Source: Alkalihalobacillus sp. YIM B00296 (GTDB lineage: Bacteria; Bacillota; Bacilli; Bacillales; Fictibacillaceae). Taken from it: a DNA stretch of 64,000 nt. The notes below the pieces were generated by a model. That model worked only from the letters and a program-made list of their open reading frames with translations, was not told the origin of the DNA and made no database searches. Below, in pieces: positions 51,858-61,025 of the stretch (positions are counted from its first letter, which is position 1; every line of letters begins with the position of its first letter). A program made the position numbers and the translations under genes. The stretch lies in contig NZ_JAIBLJ010000009.1 of NCBI RefSeq assembly GCF_020179385.1, forward strand, positions 62,001 through 126,000, read 5' to 3'.

Positions 51858-53024
51858 TTGAAAACATCATTGGATATTTTCCTCATATCCTTGCGTTTAG
51901 GTATTTCCTCATTCGGCGGCCCTATCGCCCACTTAGGTTATTTTCATGAAGAATATGTACGCAGGCGAAAATGGATTGACGAACGCACTTATGCCGACCT
52001 CGTTGCCTTATGCCAATTCCTCCCGGGACCTGCCAGCAGCCAGGTCGGGATCGGGATCGGTGTCGCTCGGGGTGGCGCGCTCGGTGGATTCATTGCATTT
52101 TTAGGATTCACCATGCCATCTGTCATTGCACTGATTCTGTTTGCACTCCTTTTAAAAGAAATGGATATTGCAGACGCAGGGTGGATTCATGGGTTGAAGC
52201 TGGTGGCTGTTGCAGTAGTTGCTCATGCGATTATCGGAATGGCGTCGAAACTTACACCAGATATCAGTCGAAAAACCCTTGCCTTGTTTGCAGTAATCAT
52301 CACACTCATTTGGCAAACCGCCTTTACGCAAGTCGGCATTATTATAATTGCTGCCGTCGTCGGTTTGTTCCTATTCAATAAAAAAGCAGAAGAGGACACC
52401 GAACATTTTGGACTGCCGTTATCAAAACGATTTGCGACTGTTTGTATCATCCTTTTCTTTGGACTCTTAGCGTTGCTTCCATTTTTAAGGGAAATCACCG
52501 GAGCTAATTGGATTGCGATGTTCGACAGTTTTTATCGGGCAGGTGCGCTCGTGTTTGGCGGCGGGCATGTCGTTTTACCGTTATTGGAACGCGAATTCGT
52601 ACCGACTGGATGGTTGAATGAACAAGAATTCCTTGCGGGTTATGGTGCAGCCCAGGCAGTTCCCGGTCCACTCTTTACTTTCGCAGCCTATTTAGGAGCT
52701 GTGATCAATGGTTGGAAAGGCGGTTTACTCGCCACTGTCGCGATCTTCCTTCCAGCATTCCTGTTGATTTTCGGAGCCCTTCCATTCTGGGATAGCCTAA
52801 GGAAAAATCGGAAAATGAAAGGCGCGTTGCTCGGTGTCAATGCTGCAGTGGTAGGGATTCTGATTGCTGCCTTTTATCAACCAATCTGGACGAGTTCAAT
52901 AACCTCATCAATCGATTTTGCTTTTGCAGCTGTATTGTTCAGCATGCTGGTGTACTACAAACTCCCTCCATGGATCGTGGTAATGACAGGTGCATTAGGC
53001 GGCATACTATTAGGATATATGTAG
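51858..53024 (+). CDS. chrA: chromate transporter ChrA
   Basis: A 388-residue long-chain CHR protein with two homologous halves. Each begins with the signature LRLGISSFGGPIAHLGYFHEEY (written in full only up to GYF here: LGISSFGGPIAHLGYF) and FYRAGALVFGGGHVVLPLLE. It also has FLPGPASSQVGIGIG and AVPGPLFTFAAYLG. It exports chromate. TTG 51858 follows AAAGGAG by 8 bases. Confidence 0.95.
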   Translation: MKTSLDIFLISLRLGISSFGGPIAHLGYFHEEYVRRRKWIDERTYADLVALCQFLPGPASSQVGIGIGVARGGALGGFIAFLGFTMPSVIALILFALLLKEMDIADAGWIHGLKLVAVAVVAHAIIGMASKLTPDISRKTLALFAVIITLIWQTAFTQVGIIIIAAVVGLFLFNKKAEEDTEHFGLPLSKRFATVCIILFFGLLALLPFLREITGANWIAMFDSFYRAGALVFGGGHVVLPLLEREFVPTGWLNEQEFLAGYGAAQAVPGPLFTFAAYLGAVINGWKGGLLATVAIFLPAFLLIFGALPFWDSLRKNRKMKGALLGVNAAVVGILIAAFYQPIWTSSITSSIDFAFAAVLFSMLVYYKLPPWIVVMTGALGGILLGYM

Positions 53025-53030
53025 ATAGGA

Positions 53031-53058
53031 GGGCTGACACAAGTGGTCAGCCTTTTTA
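53031..53058 (+). terminator. terminator after chrA
   Basis: GGCTGAC-ACAAGTG-GTCAGCC stem followed by TTTTT. Confidence 0.9.
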
Positions 53059-53070
53059 ATTGGATATATA

Positions 53071-53146
53071 GAAAACTTGGCAAAGTCAGGCCTTGGCGAA
53101 GGCTGAGCCTTAACTGCACTTATATAGTTCGTAAACTTTTCTGCTA
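53071..53146. repeat. dispersed repeat, family C copy 2
   Basis: AAAACTTGGCAAAG, then GGCGAAGGCTGAGCCTTA, TGCACTTATA and GTAAACTTTTCTGCTA, parallel to 40643-40765 and 54315-54390. Confidence 0.7.
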
Positions 53147-53237
53147 CGTCGGTTAGCTACATCGCTGAAAAGTTATACTTTCTTAACGTATAAAAAAGTG
53201 CCAAGCACTCCTTTAAGAGATGCTTGACACTACAAAT

Positions 53238-53981
53238 TTACTCCTGAGTGAACATTTGAGTCCAATACTCACCCTGTTGTCCGCCTTCTGTATGTCCCAC
53301 TCCAATGTTTGTCAGCTTGGGGTTCATAATGTTCTGTCGATGACTAGGACTGTTCATCCATTGTCGGACAACTTCTTCAGGTGATTGTTGCCCTGCTGCA
53401 ATGTTTTCAGCTGCAGATTGATAATCGATCCCATTTTGCTGCATCATCTGGAAAGGTGATCCATAGGTCGGTGAGTTGTGGGAGAAATAACCTTTGTTGG
53501 TCATATCATTAGACTTTGTTTGAGCGACTTGGGCAAGTTCCCTATCGCCTTTTAATCCGGGAAGGCCATTCTTCGCCCTTTCTTGATTGGTCAATTCAAT
53601 GACTTTCCTTTCTTCTGCACTCATTCGTCCAGCACCAGTCTGTTGACCTGTATCGCCAGGTTGTTGAGCGGTATCGCCAGGCTGCTGAGTACCTGGTTGC
53701 TGAGTACCTGGCCGAGCACTTTGGAATCCGCCACCGTATTGCTGACCATAAGGACCTTGAGCATTTGGTGTATAGTATTGGAAACCTCGATCGTTCCCCC
53801 AAATCGGTGTGAATCGATTATTTTGACGGACTCCCGCCCTGTCATTTGTACGATCATACCTTACTGTGTTGTATTGCATACCTTCTTCGTTTTCTCGGCC
53901 TGTGTCCTCCATGTTACAACCAGCTAGCATACCAGCTGAAAGAAAGGCTGTCAGACTCAGGGTTAGGATACGTTTTTTCAT
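53238..53981 (-). CDS. CAP-domain (SCP/PR1-like) lipoprotein
   Basis: A 247-residue lipoprotein with lipobox LAGC (Cys about 22) and a low-complexity Gly/Gln/Pro linker containing repeats of TQQPG and DTAQQPGD. The C-terminal CAP domain (about 125-247) contains HNSPTYGSPFQMMQQNG, SAAENIAAGQQSPEEVV and MNSPSHRQNIMNP. B. subtilis YkwD has the same kind of domain. The biochemical activity is unknown. ATG 53981 is 7 bases after AAGGAGA. Confidence 0.88.
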   Translation of the reverse strand: MKKRILTLSLTAFLSAGMLAGCNMEDTGRENEEGMQYNTVRYDRTNDRAGVRQNNRFTPIWGNDRGFQYYTPNAQGPYGQQYGGGFQSARPGTQQPGTQQPGDTAQQPGDTGQQTGAGRMSAEERKVIELTNQERAKNGLPGLKGDRELAQVAQTKSNDMTNKGYFSHNSPTYGSPFQMMQQNGIDYQSAAENIAAGQQSPEEVVRQWMNSPSHRQNIMNPKLTNIGVGHTEGGQQGEYWTQMFTQE

Positions 53982-54106
53982 GCATCTATCTCCTTTATGA
54001 AGGTTTTTATGCCTTCTTAATGTTTGCCTATACGTATCATTTAACCCTGAGTAACACTTGGTGCAGAGGGAAAATTCCGGAAAAATAACTTCCTTTTCAT
54101 GAGATA

Positions 54107-54295
54107 AAGAAAAGCGCAAGCGCCCTGACCAGCCACGAAGGTCACTGGAAATCCGACGAGGAAGGCTCGAACCAAACAAAGTTCGGTTCTGCGTGGGTAA
54201 CACTTCGACCTAAATCAATGTGTTGACCGCCGAAGGAGGTTTGAAGTGATCCAAGTGGTTGGGCGTTGGAGCTAGACATCACTTCATCGAATTTA
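54107..54295. repeat. dispersed intergenic repeat, family B copy 2
   Basis: The core from 54162 matches 8921-9053 with few substitutions. The left flank, AAGCGCAAGCGCCCTGACCA, is the typical beginning of this repeat class in Bacillaceae. No gene is found between 53982 and 54432. Confidence 0.85.
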
Positions 54296-54314
54296 TACTA
54301 TCTTATCCTTTAAA

Positions 54315-54390
54315 GAAAACTTGGCAAAGCCAAGCCTATGGCGACGGCTGAGACTTAGTTGCACTTATACCTAAGAAAGTATTTATACTT
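54315..54390. repeat. dispersed repeat, family C copy 3
   Basis: GAAAACTTGGCAAAGCCAAG, then GGCGACGGCTGAGACTTA and TGCACTTATACC. It lies 20 bases after the family B copy. Confidence 0.7.
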
Positions 54391-54432
54391 TTTTATAGTG
54401 TAAAATAAGCTTGTTCAGAAGTTAATCCAGTT

Positions 54433-57400
54433 TTAAACTGAAAGTCCGTGCGTTTCTGTCCGTTCTTTTTTACTTTGTCTGAAAAAGAACACCTCATATA
54501 GCACTGGGATTAAAATCAATGTCAGGAGAGTAGAAGAAGTCAGACCACCAATAACTGTCAATGCCAATCCCTTCGAAATGAACGTACCAGTTGATGTTGT
54601 AAAAGCGAGCGGAGTCAAAGCTGCAATCGTTGCCAAAGCGGTCATCATTATCGGCCTTAGACGGGTTTTTCCAGCTTCTATCAATGCTTCACGGACATGC
54701 ATGCCTTTTTCATCACGATTTCTTGTTATTCTGTCCGTCAAAACAATTGCATTGGTTACGACGATTCCAATCAACATCAAGAATCCGATCATGACACTGA
54801 TCGATAAAGGTTCTTTCGCTAAATACAAGGCAGTGAATGAACCGATCGGTACGAAAACTAAAGAAGATAAAATGATAAGTGGAATGCGTGCCTTTCCGAA
54901 TGTGATGAGCATCGTCAAATAAACAAGACCCATTGCTGCTATCATTGCAAGCCCCATTTGCTGGAACTCACCTGTGGTCTCTTCACTTCCGCCACCGCTT
55001 TCAAATGAAACGCCTTCCGGAAGTTCAATCTCCGTTTTGACGCCATTAACGACTTCATTCGTTACTGCCTGGATGTCGTTCCCTATTACATGTCCAGTCA
55101 CACGTGCAAAAACTTTTCCGTCCAGCTTTTGAATCGCTGTGTAACTGTCCGTTTCCTTAATGTCGGCAATCTCTTTCAATTGCACCGGAGCTTGAGGACT
55201 GTATATTTCAAATTCCTCAAGGGCTTCAGCAGTCAAGGTATCCTCATATGTCAATTGAACTGTTTTGTTTTCATCATTCAGGTTCAATTCCCCAACCTGG
55301 ACTGGTTTGGTCTGATCTGTAATCATTCCTAGTATATGCATGCCTGCAATCCCTTTTTCGCTAGCTTGTTCGGAATCGATCTCAACAAGGTATTGCTTTT
55401 GTTTTTCAGAGAAATTGTTGGTGATGTCTTTCAAGTCGTTGTTCTTGTTCATGTAGGACTCAACTTCTTGCGCTGCCATTTGTAATTGATCTAGATCTGT
55501 GGAATAGAGATCGATCGACACAGAATTGTTTGTTGGCGGTCCGCTTGCTGTGAATTCCATTACATTGAATTCACCTTCTTCCGCTTCAGCATCCATGATC
55601 CCTTCCATATCTGTGCGAACCTCTTCAAGGAATTCAGTAGCATCAGTATTTTCATTCAATGTCAAATAGTAGGTTGCTTTGTTTTCCTTTTTCACACCTG
55701 TGAAGAAATCTTTGCTTCCAACAGCTGCGGTCACATTTTCAATTTCTTTTTTATCGACAAACATCTCTTCCATTTGAAGCGACACTTCATTCGTCCGTTC
55801 CATTGATGTGGTTGCCGGCAGTTCGATCGTCGTATTCAAGATCTTCTGTTCTTCATTCGGGATGAAAGTAAATCCAAGCGATGGCACAAGGGCAAATGAC
55901 CCGCCCAAAAATAGAATTGAAACCAGGATTGCGGTCACCTTATGGTTAAGGGAATGTTCGATCATCCTTCCATATACCTTCTGCAATATTCCTTCCTTTT
56001 TTTCCTTCGGTGCTTTTTTGAACGAATACTTCGCCAGTATGGGCACAAGCGTGATCGAGATCAAAAGCGATGCAATAAGTGCAAAGGTTATCGCCAGGGC
56101 AAACGGCAAGAAAAATCCCCCTGTATCACCTTCAACCAATCCTAGCGGTAAAAAGACGACGATGGTGGTAAGTGTCGAAGAGACAATCGCTTTGAAAATT
56201 TCTTTCGTCGAATCCGTGATGATCTCATCGGTTATTTTTTTGTCAGGTGATTTCCGAACACGCCTGAAGATGTTTTCGATGACGACAATACTGTCATCGA
56301 CGACCCTTCCGACTGCTACAGCCATGCCTCCTAACGTCATCATGTTCAACGATATTCCAAGTTGCAATAAGAAGATCGATGAAAACAGCAACGAAAACGG
56401 GATCGAAATGATGGCGATGATCGTCGCCCTGATGTTCCTTAAGAAAAGTAATACGGCAAGCGACGCAAATAATGCACCCAGTAACCCTTCCCGTACAAGG
56501 GTGTGTACAGAATCCTTTACGCCTTTGGCAGTATCAAAACCTATATAATAATCGATTTTCTTTTCATGTTCTTTTAAAACTTCGGTCACTTGATCCGCTA
56601 CTTCTACAGTGTTCGCGTCCTGTTTTTTCGTAATCATTATAGATAGCGAATCCTTCAGATTATACCTCGTCATCTCAGCCTGATCTGTCACTTCCTCGAT
56701 TGTTGCGATATCTTTTAACAAAATCGGGTTGGCGTTGGCTTGTTGCTGATCGAGTTGATTGGACAGCTGCATATTTTCAAGTGCTTCAATCGTGCCAATA
56801 TCCTGCTCGACACGTACTGGGATTTGGAATTCATCGGCCTTTACCTGACCAGCAGGAAAGGAAAAGTATTTTTCATTGATTTGCTTTTTGATGCTTTCAA
56901 GAGTTAATCCGTTTTGTATCGCTTTTTCCTGATCGACTGTAATCTGGACAAGCTGATCCTTTTGCCCAGAAACTTGTACGTCACTGACTCCTGAAATCTT
57001 TTTGATATCAGGAATGACTTCATTTTCGAGATAAGCATCCAGGTCTGTTTCACCTTTTGCAAAAACAGAGATATCGTAAATCGGAATCATATCCATCGTA
57101 AAGCGTTTGACATCCGTTTGGACAGAATCTTCCAAGTTCGCTTCCTCAATCAATTTGTTTACTTGCTGTTCTTTTTTATCAAGATCTGTCTTGTGCGGAA
57201 AATCCAATGACAGCAAGGCGAAACTTTCATAAGATGAACTTTCCACCTTCCTCAGGCCATCGAGTGAATTGAACTTTTCCTCCAATTTTGTGGTGACATT
57301 TTTGTTCACATCGTCGGGCGATGCTCCTGTATAAACGGCTTCTACCGTCAACGTCGGATCTTCGATGTCCGGGAACATTTCGATCCGAAGGTTGGTAATG

Positions 57401-57486
57401 GCATAAAGACCTCCGACAATGATTAAAAAAGTAATGATGAAAATTGCTGCAACATTTTTCAGACTGAATCGAATCAACGAATTCAT
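54433..57486 (-). CDS. RND-family efflux pump permease (SwrC/AcrB-like)
   Basis: A 1017-residue inner-membrane pump with two repeats, each of one helix, a large extracytoplasmic domain and five further helices. The proton-relay aspartates are in GRVVDDSIVVIENIFRRVRK (helix 4). The second half has FESGGGSEETTGEFQQMG and MLIGIVVTNAIVLTDRI. No membrane-fusion protein or outer channel is encoded nearby, as expected for Bacillus SwrC (YerP), which exports surfactin and other amphiphiles. The substrate here is unknown. Confidence 0.92.
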   Translation of the reverse strand: MNSLIRFSLKNVAAIFIITFLIIVGGLYAITNLRIEMFPDIEDPTLTVEAVYTGASPDDVNKNVTTKLEEKFNSLDGLRKVESSSYESFALLSLDFPHKTDLDKKEQQVNKLIEEANLEDSVQTDVKRFTMDMIPIYDISVFAKGETDLDAYLENEVIPDIKKISGVSDVQVSGQKDQLVQITVDQEKAIQNGLTLESIKKQINEKYFSFPAGQVKADEFQIPVRVEQDIGTIEALENMQLSNQLDQQQANANPILLKDIATIEEVTDQAEMTRYNLKDSLSIMITKKQDANTVEVADQVTEVLKEHEKKIDYYIGFDTAKGVKDSVHTLVREGLLGALFASLAVLLFLRNIRATIIAIISIPFSLLFSSIFLLQLGISLNMMTLGGMAVAVGRVVDDSIVVIENIFRRVRKSPDKKITDEIITDSTKEIFKAIVSSTLTTIVVFLPLGLVEGDTGGFFLPFALAITFALIASLLISITLVPILAKYSFKKAPKEKKEGILQKVYGRMIEHSLNHKVTAILVSILFLGGSFALVPSLGFTFIPNEEQKILNTTIELPATTSMERTNEVSLQMEEMFVDKKEIENVTAAVGSKDFFTGVKKENKATYYLTLNENTDATEFLEEVRTDMEGIMDAEAEEGEFNVMEFTASGPPTNNSVSIDLYSTDLDQLQMAAQEVESYMNKNNDLKDITNNFSEKQKQYLVEIDSEQASEKGIAGMHILGMITDQTKPVQVGELNLNDENKTVQLTYEDTLTAEALEEFEIYSPQAPVQLKEIADIKETDSYTAIQKLDGKVFARVTGHVIGNDIQAVTNEVVNGVKTEIELPEGVSFESGGGSEETTGEFQQMGLAMIAAMGLVYLTMLITFGKARIPLIILSSLVFVPIGSFTALYLAKEPLSISVMIGFLMLIGIVVTNAIVLTDRITRNRDEKGMHVREALIEAGKTRLRPIMMTALATIAALTPLAFTTSTGTFISKGLALTVIGGLTSSTLLTLILIPVLYEVFFFRQSKKERTETHGLSV

Positions 57487-57688
57487 GTCCTCTCCCCTTT
57501 CTTATTACGTTTAGCTCCATCGTTCATTGTAACGGCACGAAACGGAAACAGTAACTGGCTCAAGAAGGGGATTTCAATACGGCCAGAGGCTTAGGCGATG
57601 GGAAGGCTGGGGGCTTATTGGAGATTTGGTGTTTAAATGTAAACCAGATATATTTAACGATCGCTACTATTCATTTATAGTTCTTAGG

Positions 57689-58658
57689 TCAATGGGAATT
57701 GAGGTGGTAGATCCGATTTTTGGTGGTTCCTTCATGGTTAAGGTATAAAGAAGATAACAACCGTTGGGATGTCGTTCTGGATTCTAAATGTAAGTAATCT
57801 TTCAATTCCATGGTTGTAATAGAAGGATTGATCAGGAGAAAGTAATCACGAAGAGCAGTAAGATAAGCATCTTTTGAAGTGGAATAACAGTCCGGACAAA
57901 CCCATTTGCCGTACTTTCTTTTTATTGGAAGTTTCAAACATCGTGGACACTTAACACCAGTATATAATTCTTCCTTTTTGATTTGAAGTTTGTTTAAAAG
58001 GTCGGGGTTGCTAGGGGTATGCTGTTTAATCAGCCATTTTCTTATTTTTTGCAGGTCTTTACTTAAGAGGATTTCATTTTTGTGTCTGGTGAAGAGATTA
58101 TTTACAGTTTCTCTTATTTTTGTAGCACGGATAACATCCTTTGCAAGGAATCCATTATTATTTTTCGGTATGATCTTGGCTTTATCATTAGCGATGACAA
58201 CACAGGAGTAGATGAGGATATCCTTTAACAGTCTATTTTCTTCCAGCCATTGCTTGAACTTGTAATGTTGTAGGTTGACCTGCTGAATTGGGTCTCTATG
58301 TATGACTTCTCTGTCTTCAAATTGTTGGATAAGCTGGTTATGATCCGTATCAAAAATCAAGGTACCCTGCCAAATTTTTCACTTCTAAAATGAGGATAAA
58401 ATTCGAATGGACTACCAAAGCATCAATTTGAAAGTAATACTTACCACTTGATATGCGGGTACCTTCAAATAGAAGATGCTTTTCGTTGACAAGGAAGTCC
58501 ATATGAAAATCCAAAGAACGCTCTCCCCTCTCACCCGCTTTACTAGTATCAAACCAACTTTCCGCTATTGCCCTTAAAGGATGGTTTTGGTTCAATCTTC
58601 TTAATATCGCCTCCAGTTTTTCAATCTTAAGTGATGTAAATTGGATTTTTTTGTTCAA
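57689..58658 (-). pseudogene. NERD-domain nuclease-related protein, frameshifted
   Basis: Two overlapping frames together make one protein. The first (58658-58350) has SWFDTSKAGERGERSLDFHM and the NERD core DALVVHSNFILILEVKNLAG. The second (from about 58360) continues IFDTDHNQLIQQFEDREVIH, as in intact relatives. One extra base in GGGTACC (58361-58367) causes the frame change, giving a premature TGA. The C-terminal part retains a zinc ribbon (CPRCLKLPIKRKYGKWVCPDC in parts: CPRC, CPDC) and a helical end. Confidence 0.82.
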
Positions 58659-58746
58659 AAAATCTCTCCTTTCTATCTATACAGTATTAGTTCATTCTAT
58701 AGTAGTGTAAATAACTCCTCTCTGATTGGTGAAAGTTAGTTTATAC

Positions 58747-58820
58747 TGTTCACTTTTCCAATTATTTTGTTCACTTCCACGAGTAATCTGTTCACTTCCC
58801 TGATTAATCTGTTCACTTCG
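58747..58820 (+). repeat. 21-bp-period array, TGTTCACTTCC type
   Basis: Four units begin at 58747, 58768, 58789 and 58810. Each starts YTGTTCACTT and each is exactly 21 bases long, with partly conserved TAAT ends. It has the same period as the TCTTGCAAA arrays but a different unit sequence. Confidence 0.75.
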
Positions 58821-58821
58821 A

Positions 58822-58851
58822 AAAAACCTATCGCCTACTGGCGATAGGCTT
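58822..58851 (-). terminator. terminator downstream of the murQ operon and LacI remnant
   Basis: Perfect 9-bp stem CCTATCGCC-TACT-GGCGATAGG with six T residues after the stem on the minus strand. Confidence 0.88.
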
Positions 58852-58880
58852 CCTTTATCTTCTAGCGTCTGCAGGTCATT

Positions 58881-59006
58881 CTACGCGATCAGCATTTTCG
58901 TCGACCGATAACCGCTCTCCCTGGTGAAATCTCCAGAGATTTTCCATTTTGGTGAATACGGCAGACCATGCTTCTCCAATGCTGCCTCATATCCACGGAA
59001 TCTCAG
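58881..59006 (-). pseudogene. remnant of a LacI-family regulator
   Basis: About 41 residues, RFRGYEAALEKHGLPYSPKW then GDFTRESGYRSTKMLIA, match the effector-domain hinge of LacI/GalR proteins (GYxxAL..G...p..i..GDFT..SGY). No DNA-binding domain or remaining effector domain is present. The frame continues upstream only into a repeat array. It is a decayed fragment downstream of the murQ operon. Confidence 0.75.
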
Positions 59007-59034
59007 TGAATTATCATACGAAACTGAGGGTTTG

Positions 59035-59091
59035 TTTTGCAAAACTGTACGATCATCTTGCAAAATCGTGAACATGTCTTGCAAAAATCAC
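59035..59091 (+). repeat. 21-bp-period array, TCTTGCAAA type, copy 2
   Basis: Units start at 59035, 59056 and 59077, each TYTTGCAAAA followed by 11 variable bases. Unit head and period are the same as at 42226-42282, 17 kb away. Confidence 0.7.
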
Positions 59092-59107
59092 CCTTCATCT
59101 TACATTC

Positions 59108-60007
59108 TTACTTTTTCAAACTTTCCATCGCTTTTGGAAAATGATCCTTATGGGTTTGCAGTGTTTCTTTAGCTTTCTCATACGTAATTTGAAACATGAT
59201 CATTAAAATTGCCACACGTGCATCTCCATTAGCGGAATTGCTATATTTTAATGCTGTCTTTTCGTCAACTCCAGTCACTTCTTTGATGATATGGACAACG
59301 CGGTGTCTCAGTTTTTCATTTGTCGCTTGTACATTCACCATCAGATTGCCATACACTTTTCCAAGCTTGATCATGACGGCGGTAGAAATCATGTTCAAAA
59401 CCATCTTCTGAGCAGTGCCAGCCTTCAATCTTGTCGAGCCGGTCACTACTTCAGGACCGACCAGGATCTCGATCGGACACTGGACATACTGGCTCAAATC
59501 TGTACTTGGATTACAAGATACACCTACGGTCAACGCTCCGATCTTAGATGCCTTCCTGACTCCCCCAATAACATAAGGTGTCCTGCCGCTGGACGTAATT
59601 CCGACTACGGCATCTTGGTCGGTAACAACAGACATGACATCTTTCTCCCCAGCCTCTATGTCATCTTCAGCATTTTCGATTGCCGTCCTAATCGCCTGGT
59701 CTCCGCCTGCAATGATCCCGTTCATCAAGTCATAATCAACACCGAATGTAGGCGGGCATTCAGATGCATCGAGTATACCTAGACGGCCGCTCGTACCAGC
59801 CCCGATATAAAATAATCTACCTCCTCTTTCCATCACCTTTACGATCGCTTCAATCGCTTTTGTTATTTGAGGTATACTTTTCTCAACAGAATAAGCAACC
59901 GTTTTATCCTCCCGATTCATGACCTGGATGATTTGTTGGACAGAGAATGTATCCAACTTTTCTGATTCCTTATTCCGTTGTTCTGTCACCATGTTTTTGT
60001 TGATCAT
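59108..60007 (-). CDS. murQ: N-acetylmuramic acid 6-phosphate etherase
   Basis: A 299-residue SIS-domain enzyme that splits the lactyl ether of MurNAc-6-phosphate to GlcNAc-6-phosphate and D-lactate. Signatures are RLFYIGAGTSGRLGILDASE with ECPPTFG (catalytic Glu region), GITSSGRTPYVIGG and ANGDARVAILM. ATG 60007 is 6 bases after AGGAGG; the longer frame has no site. It is the last gene of an operon starting with a MurR-like regulator. Confidence 0.95.
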   Translation of the reverse strand: MINKNMVTEQRNKESEKLDTFSVQQIIQVMNREDKTVAYSVEKSIPQITKAIEAIVKVMERGGRLFYIGAGTSGRLGILDASECPPTFGVDYDLMNGIIAGGDQAIRTAIENAEDDIEAGEKDVMSVVTDQDAVVGITSSGRTPYVIGGVRKASKIGALTVGVSCNPSTDLSQYVQCPIEILVGPEVVTGSTRLKAGTAQKMVLNMISTAVMIKLGKVYGNLMVNVQATNEKLRHRVVHIIKEVTGVDEKTALKYSNSANGDARVAILMIMFQITYEKAKETLQTHKDHFPKAMESLKK

Positions 60008-60110
60008 AAATACCCTCCTGGTCATCCTATCCAATTTTTTCATTCCAGGATTCTGTCTCTACACCTGGATAGAAAAACGGCTGAAGTAATCCCCTCTCCC
60101 CTACTGACCT

Positions 60111-60935
60111 TTATTTGACCGCACCGGCCGTCAAGCCCTCCATGAACTGTTTCGATGCAATGAAAAACAAGACGATCATTGGTAATGAAGATAACGTCAA
60201 GCCAGCAAAGAGCGCTCCCCAATCCGCCGAATATTCTCCGAACAAAGAAAGCATCCCTACTGGAATCGTCTTCTTCATTTCATTTGTGATGAATACTAAC
60301 GGGAAGAAGAAATCATTCCAGGATTGTATGAAATTGATGATCATGACAGTCCCTAAAGCGGGTCTCATGATCGGCAGCAGCACATGCCAGAATACCTTGA
60401 TATCCGTCGCCCCATCAATTCTAGCTGCTTCTTCGAGTTCTTTTGGCATCGTCCTGAAAAATCCGGTCAAAATCAGGATGGATAACGGAATCCCAGTTGC
60501 GGTATAGATGAACACAAGAGACCAAAGGGAATTGATGAGACTCAAATCTTTCATCAGCATGAATAATGGGACAATTCCTAATTTGATCGGAATCATCATT
60601 CCGATCAAAAAGAAGAAGAACAAATAGTTGTTCCACCAGAACGTATATCTGGCGATGTAAAATGCGGCGAGCGAACCGAATAATAAAATGAAAATGACAG
60701 ATACTGTGCTGACGAACACACTGTTCCAGAAAAAAGTGAAGAACGGTATTTGATCCAGAAGTTTTTGATAAGGCTCAAGACTGAAGGATTTAGGGATTGA
60801 AAGTGGATCTTTGAAAATTTCCGCATTGGTCTTGAAGGAAGAATAGATCATCAAAAGGATCGGGTATATGCTGATGACAGCAAATATGAAGGCGATTAAA
60901 TAATAGATGGACCTGGATGTGATATGATTTTTCAT
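60111..60935 (-). CDS. sugar ABC transporter permease, MalG type
   Basis: A 274-residue permease with six helices and the cytoplasmic EAA loop EEAARIDGATDIKVFWHVLL. It pairs with the MalF-type subunit encoded upstream. No ATPase gene is in the cluster, so a shared MsmX-like ATPase elsewhere is likely, as for many Bacillus sugar importers. The substrate is inferred from murQ and murR to be a cell-wall-derived amino sugar. Confidence 0.93.
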   Translation of the reverse strand: MKNHITSRSIYYLIAFIFAVISIYPILLMIYSSFKTNAEIFKDPLSIPKSFSLEPYQKLLDQIPFFTFFWNSVFVSTVSVIFILLFGSLAAFYIARYTFWWNNYLFFFFLIGMMIPIKLGIVPLFMLMKDLSLINSLWSLVFIYTATGIPLSILILTGFFRTMPKELEEAARIDGATDIKVFWHVLLPIMRPALGTVMIINFIQSWNDFFFPLVFITNEMKKTIPVGMLSLFGEYSADWGALFAGLTLSSLPMIVLFFIASKQFMEGLTAGAVK

Positions 60936-61025
60936 ATTCTTCCCTCCCTACATAAAAAAATTGGTAAATGACATTGAGAGCGAACACAGCTGACAACGAA
61001 GCTCGACGGTTATCACAAATCTGCC

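Noticed and set aside
55808-56548. Plus-strand open frame of 246 codons
   Set aside because: It is the antisense shadow of the RND pump gene; composition is serine/isoleucine rich and there is no ribosome site.
58747-59091. CRISPR array
   Set aside because: Repeats are only 9-10 bases with 11-base variable parts and no cas genes are nearby.
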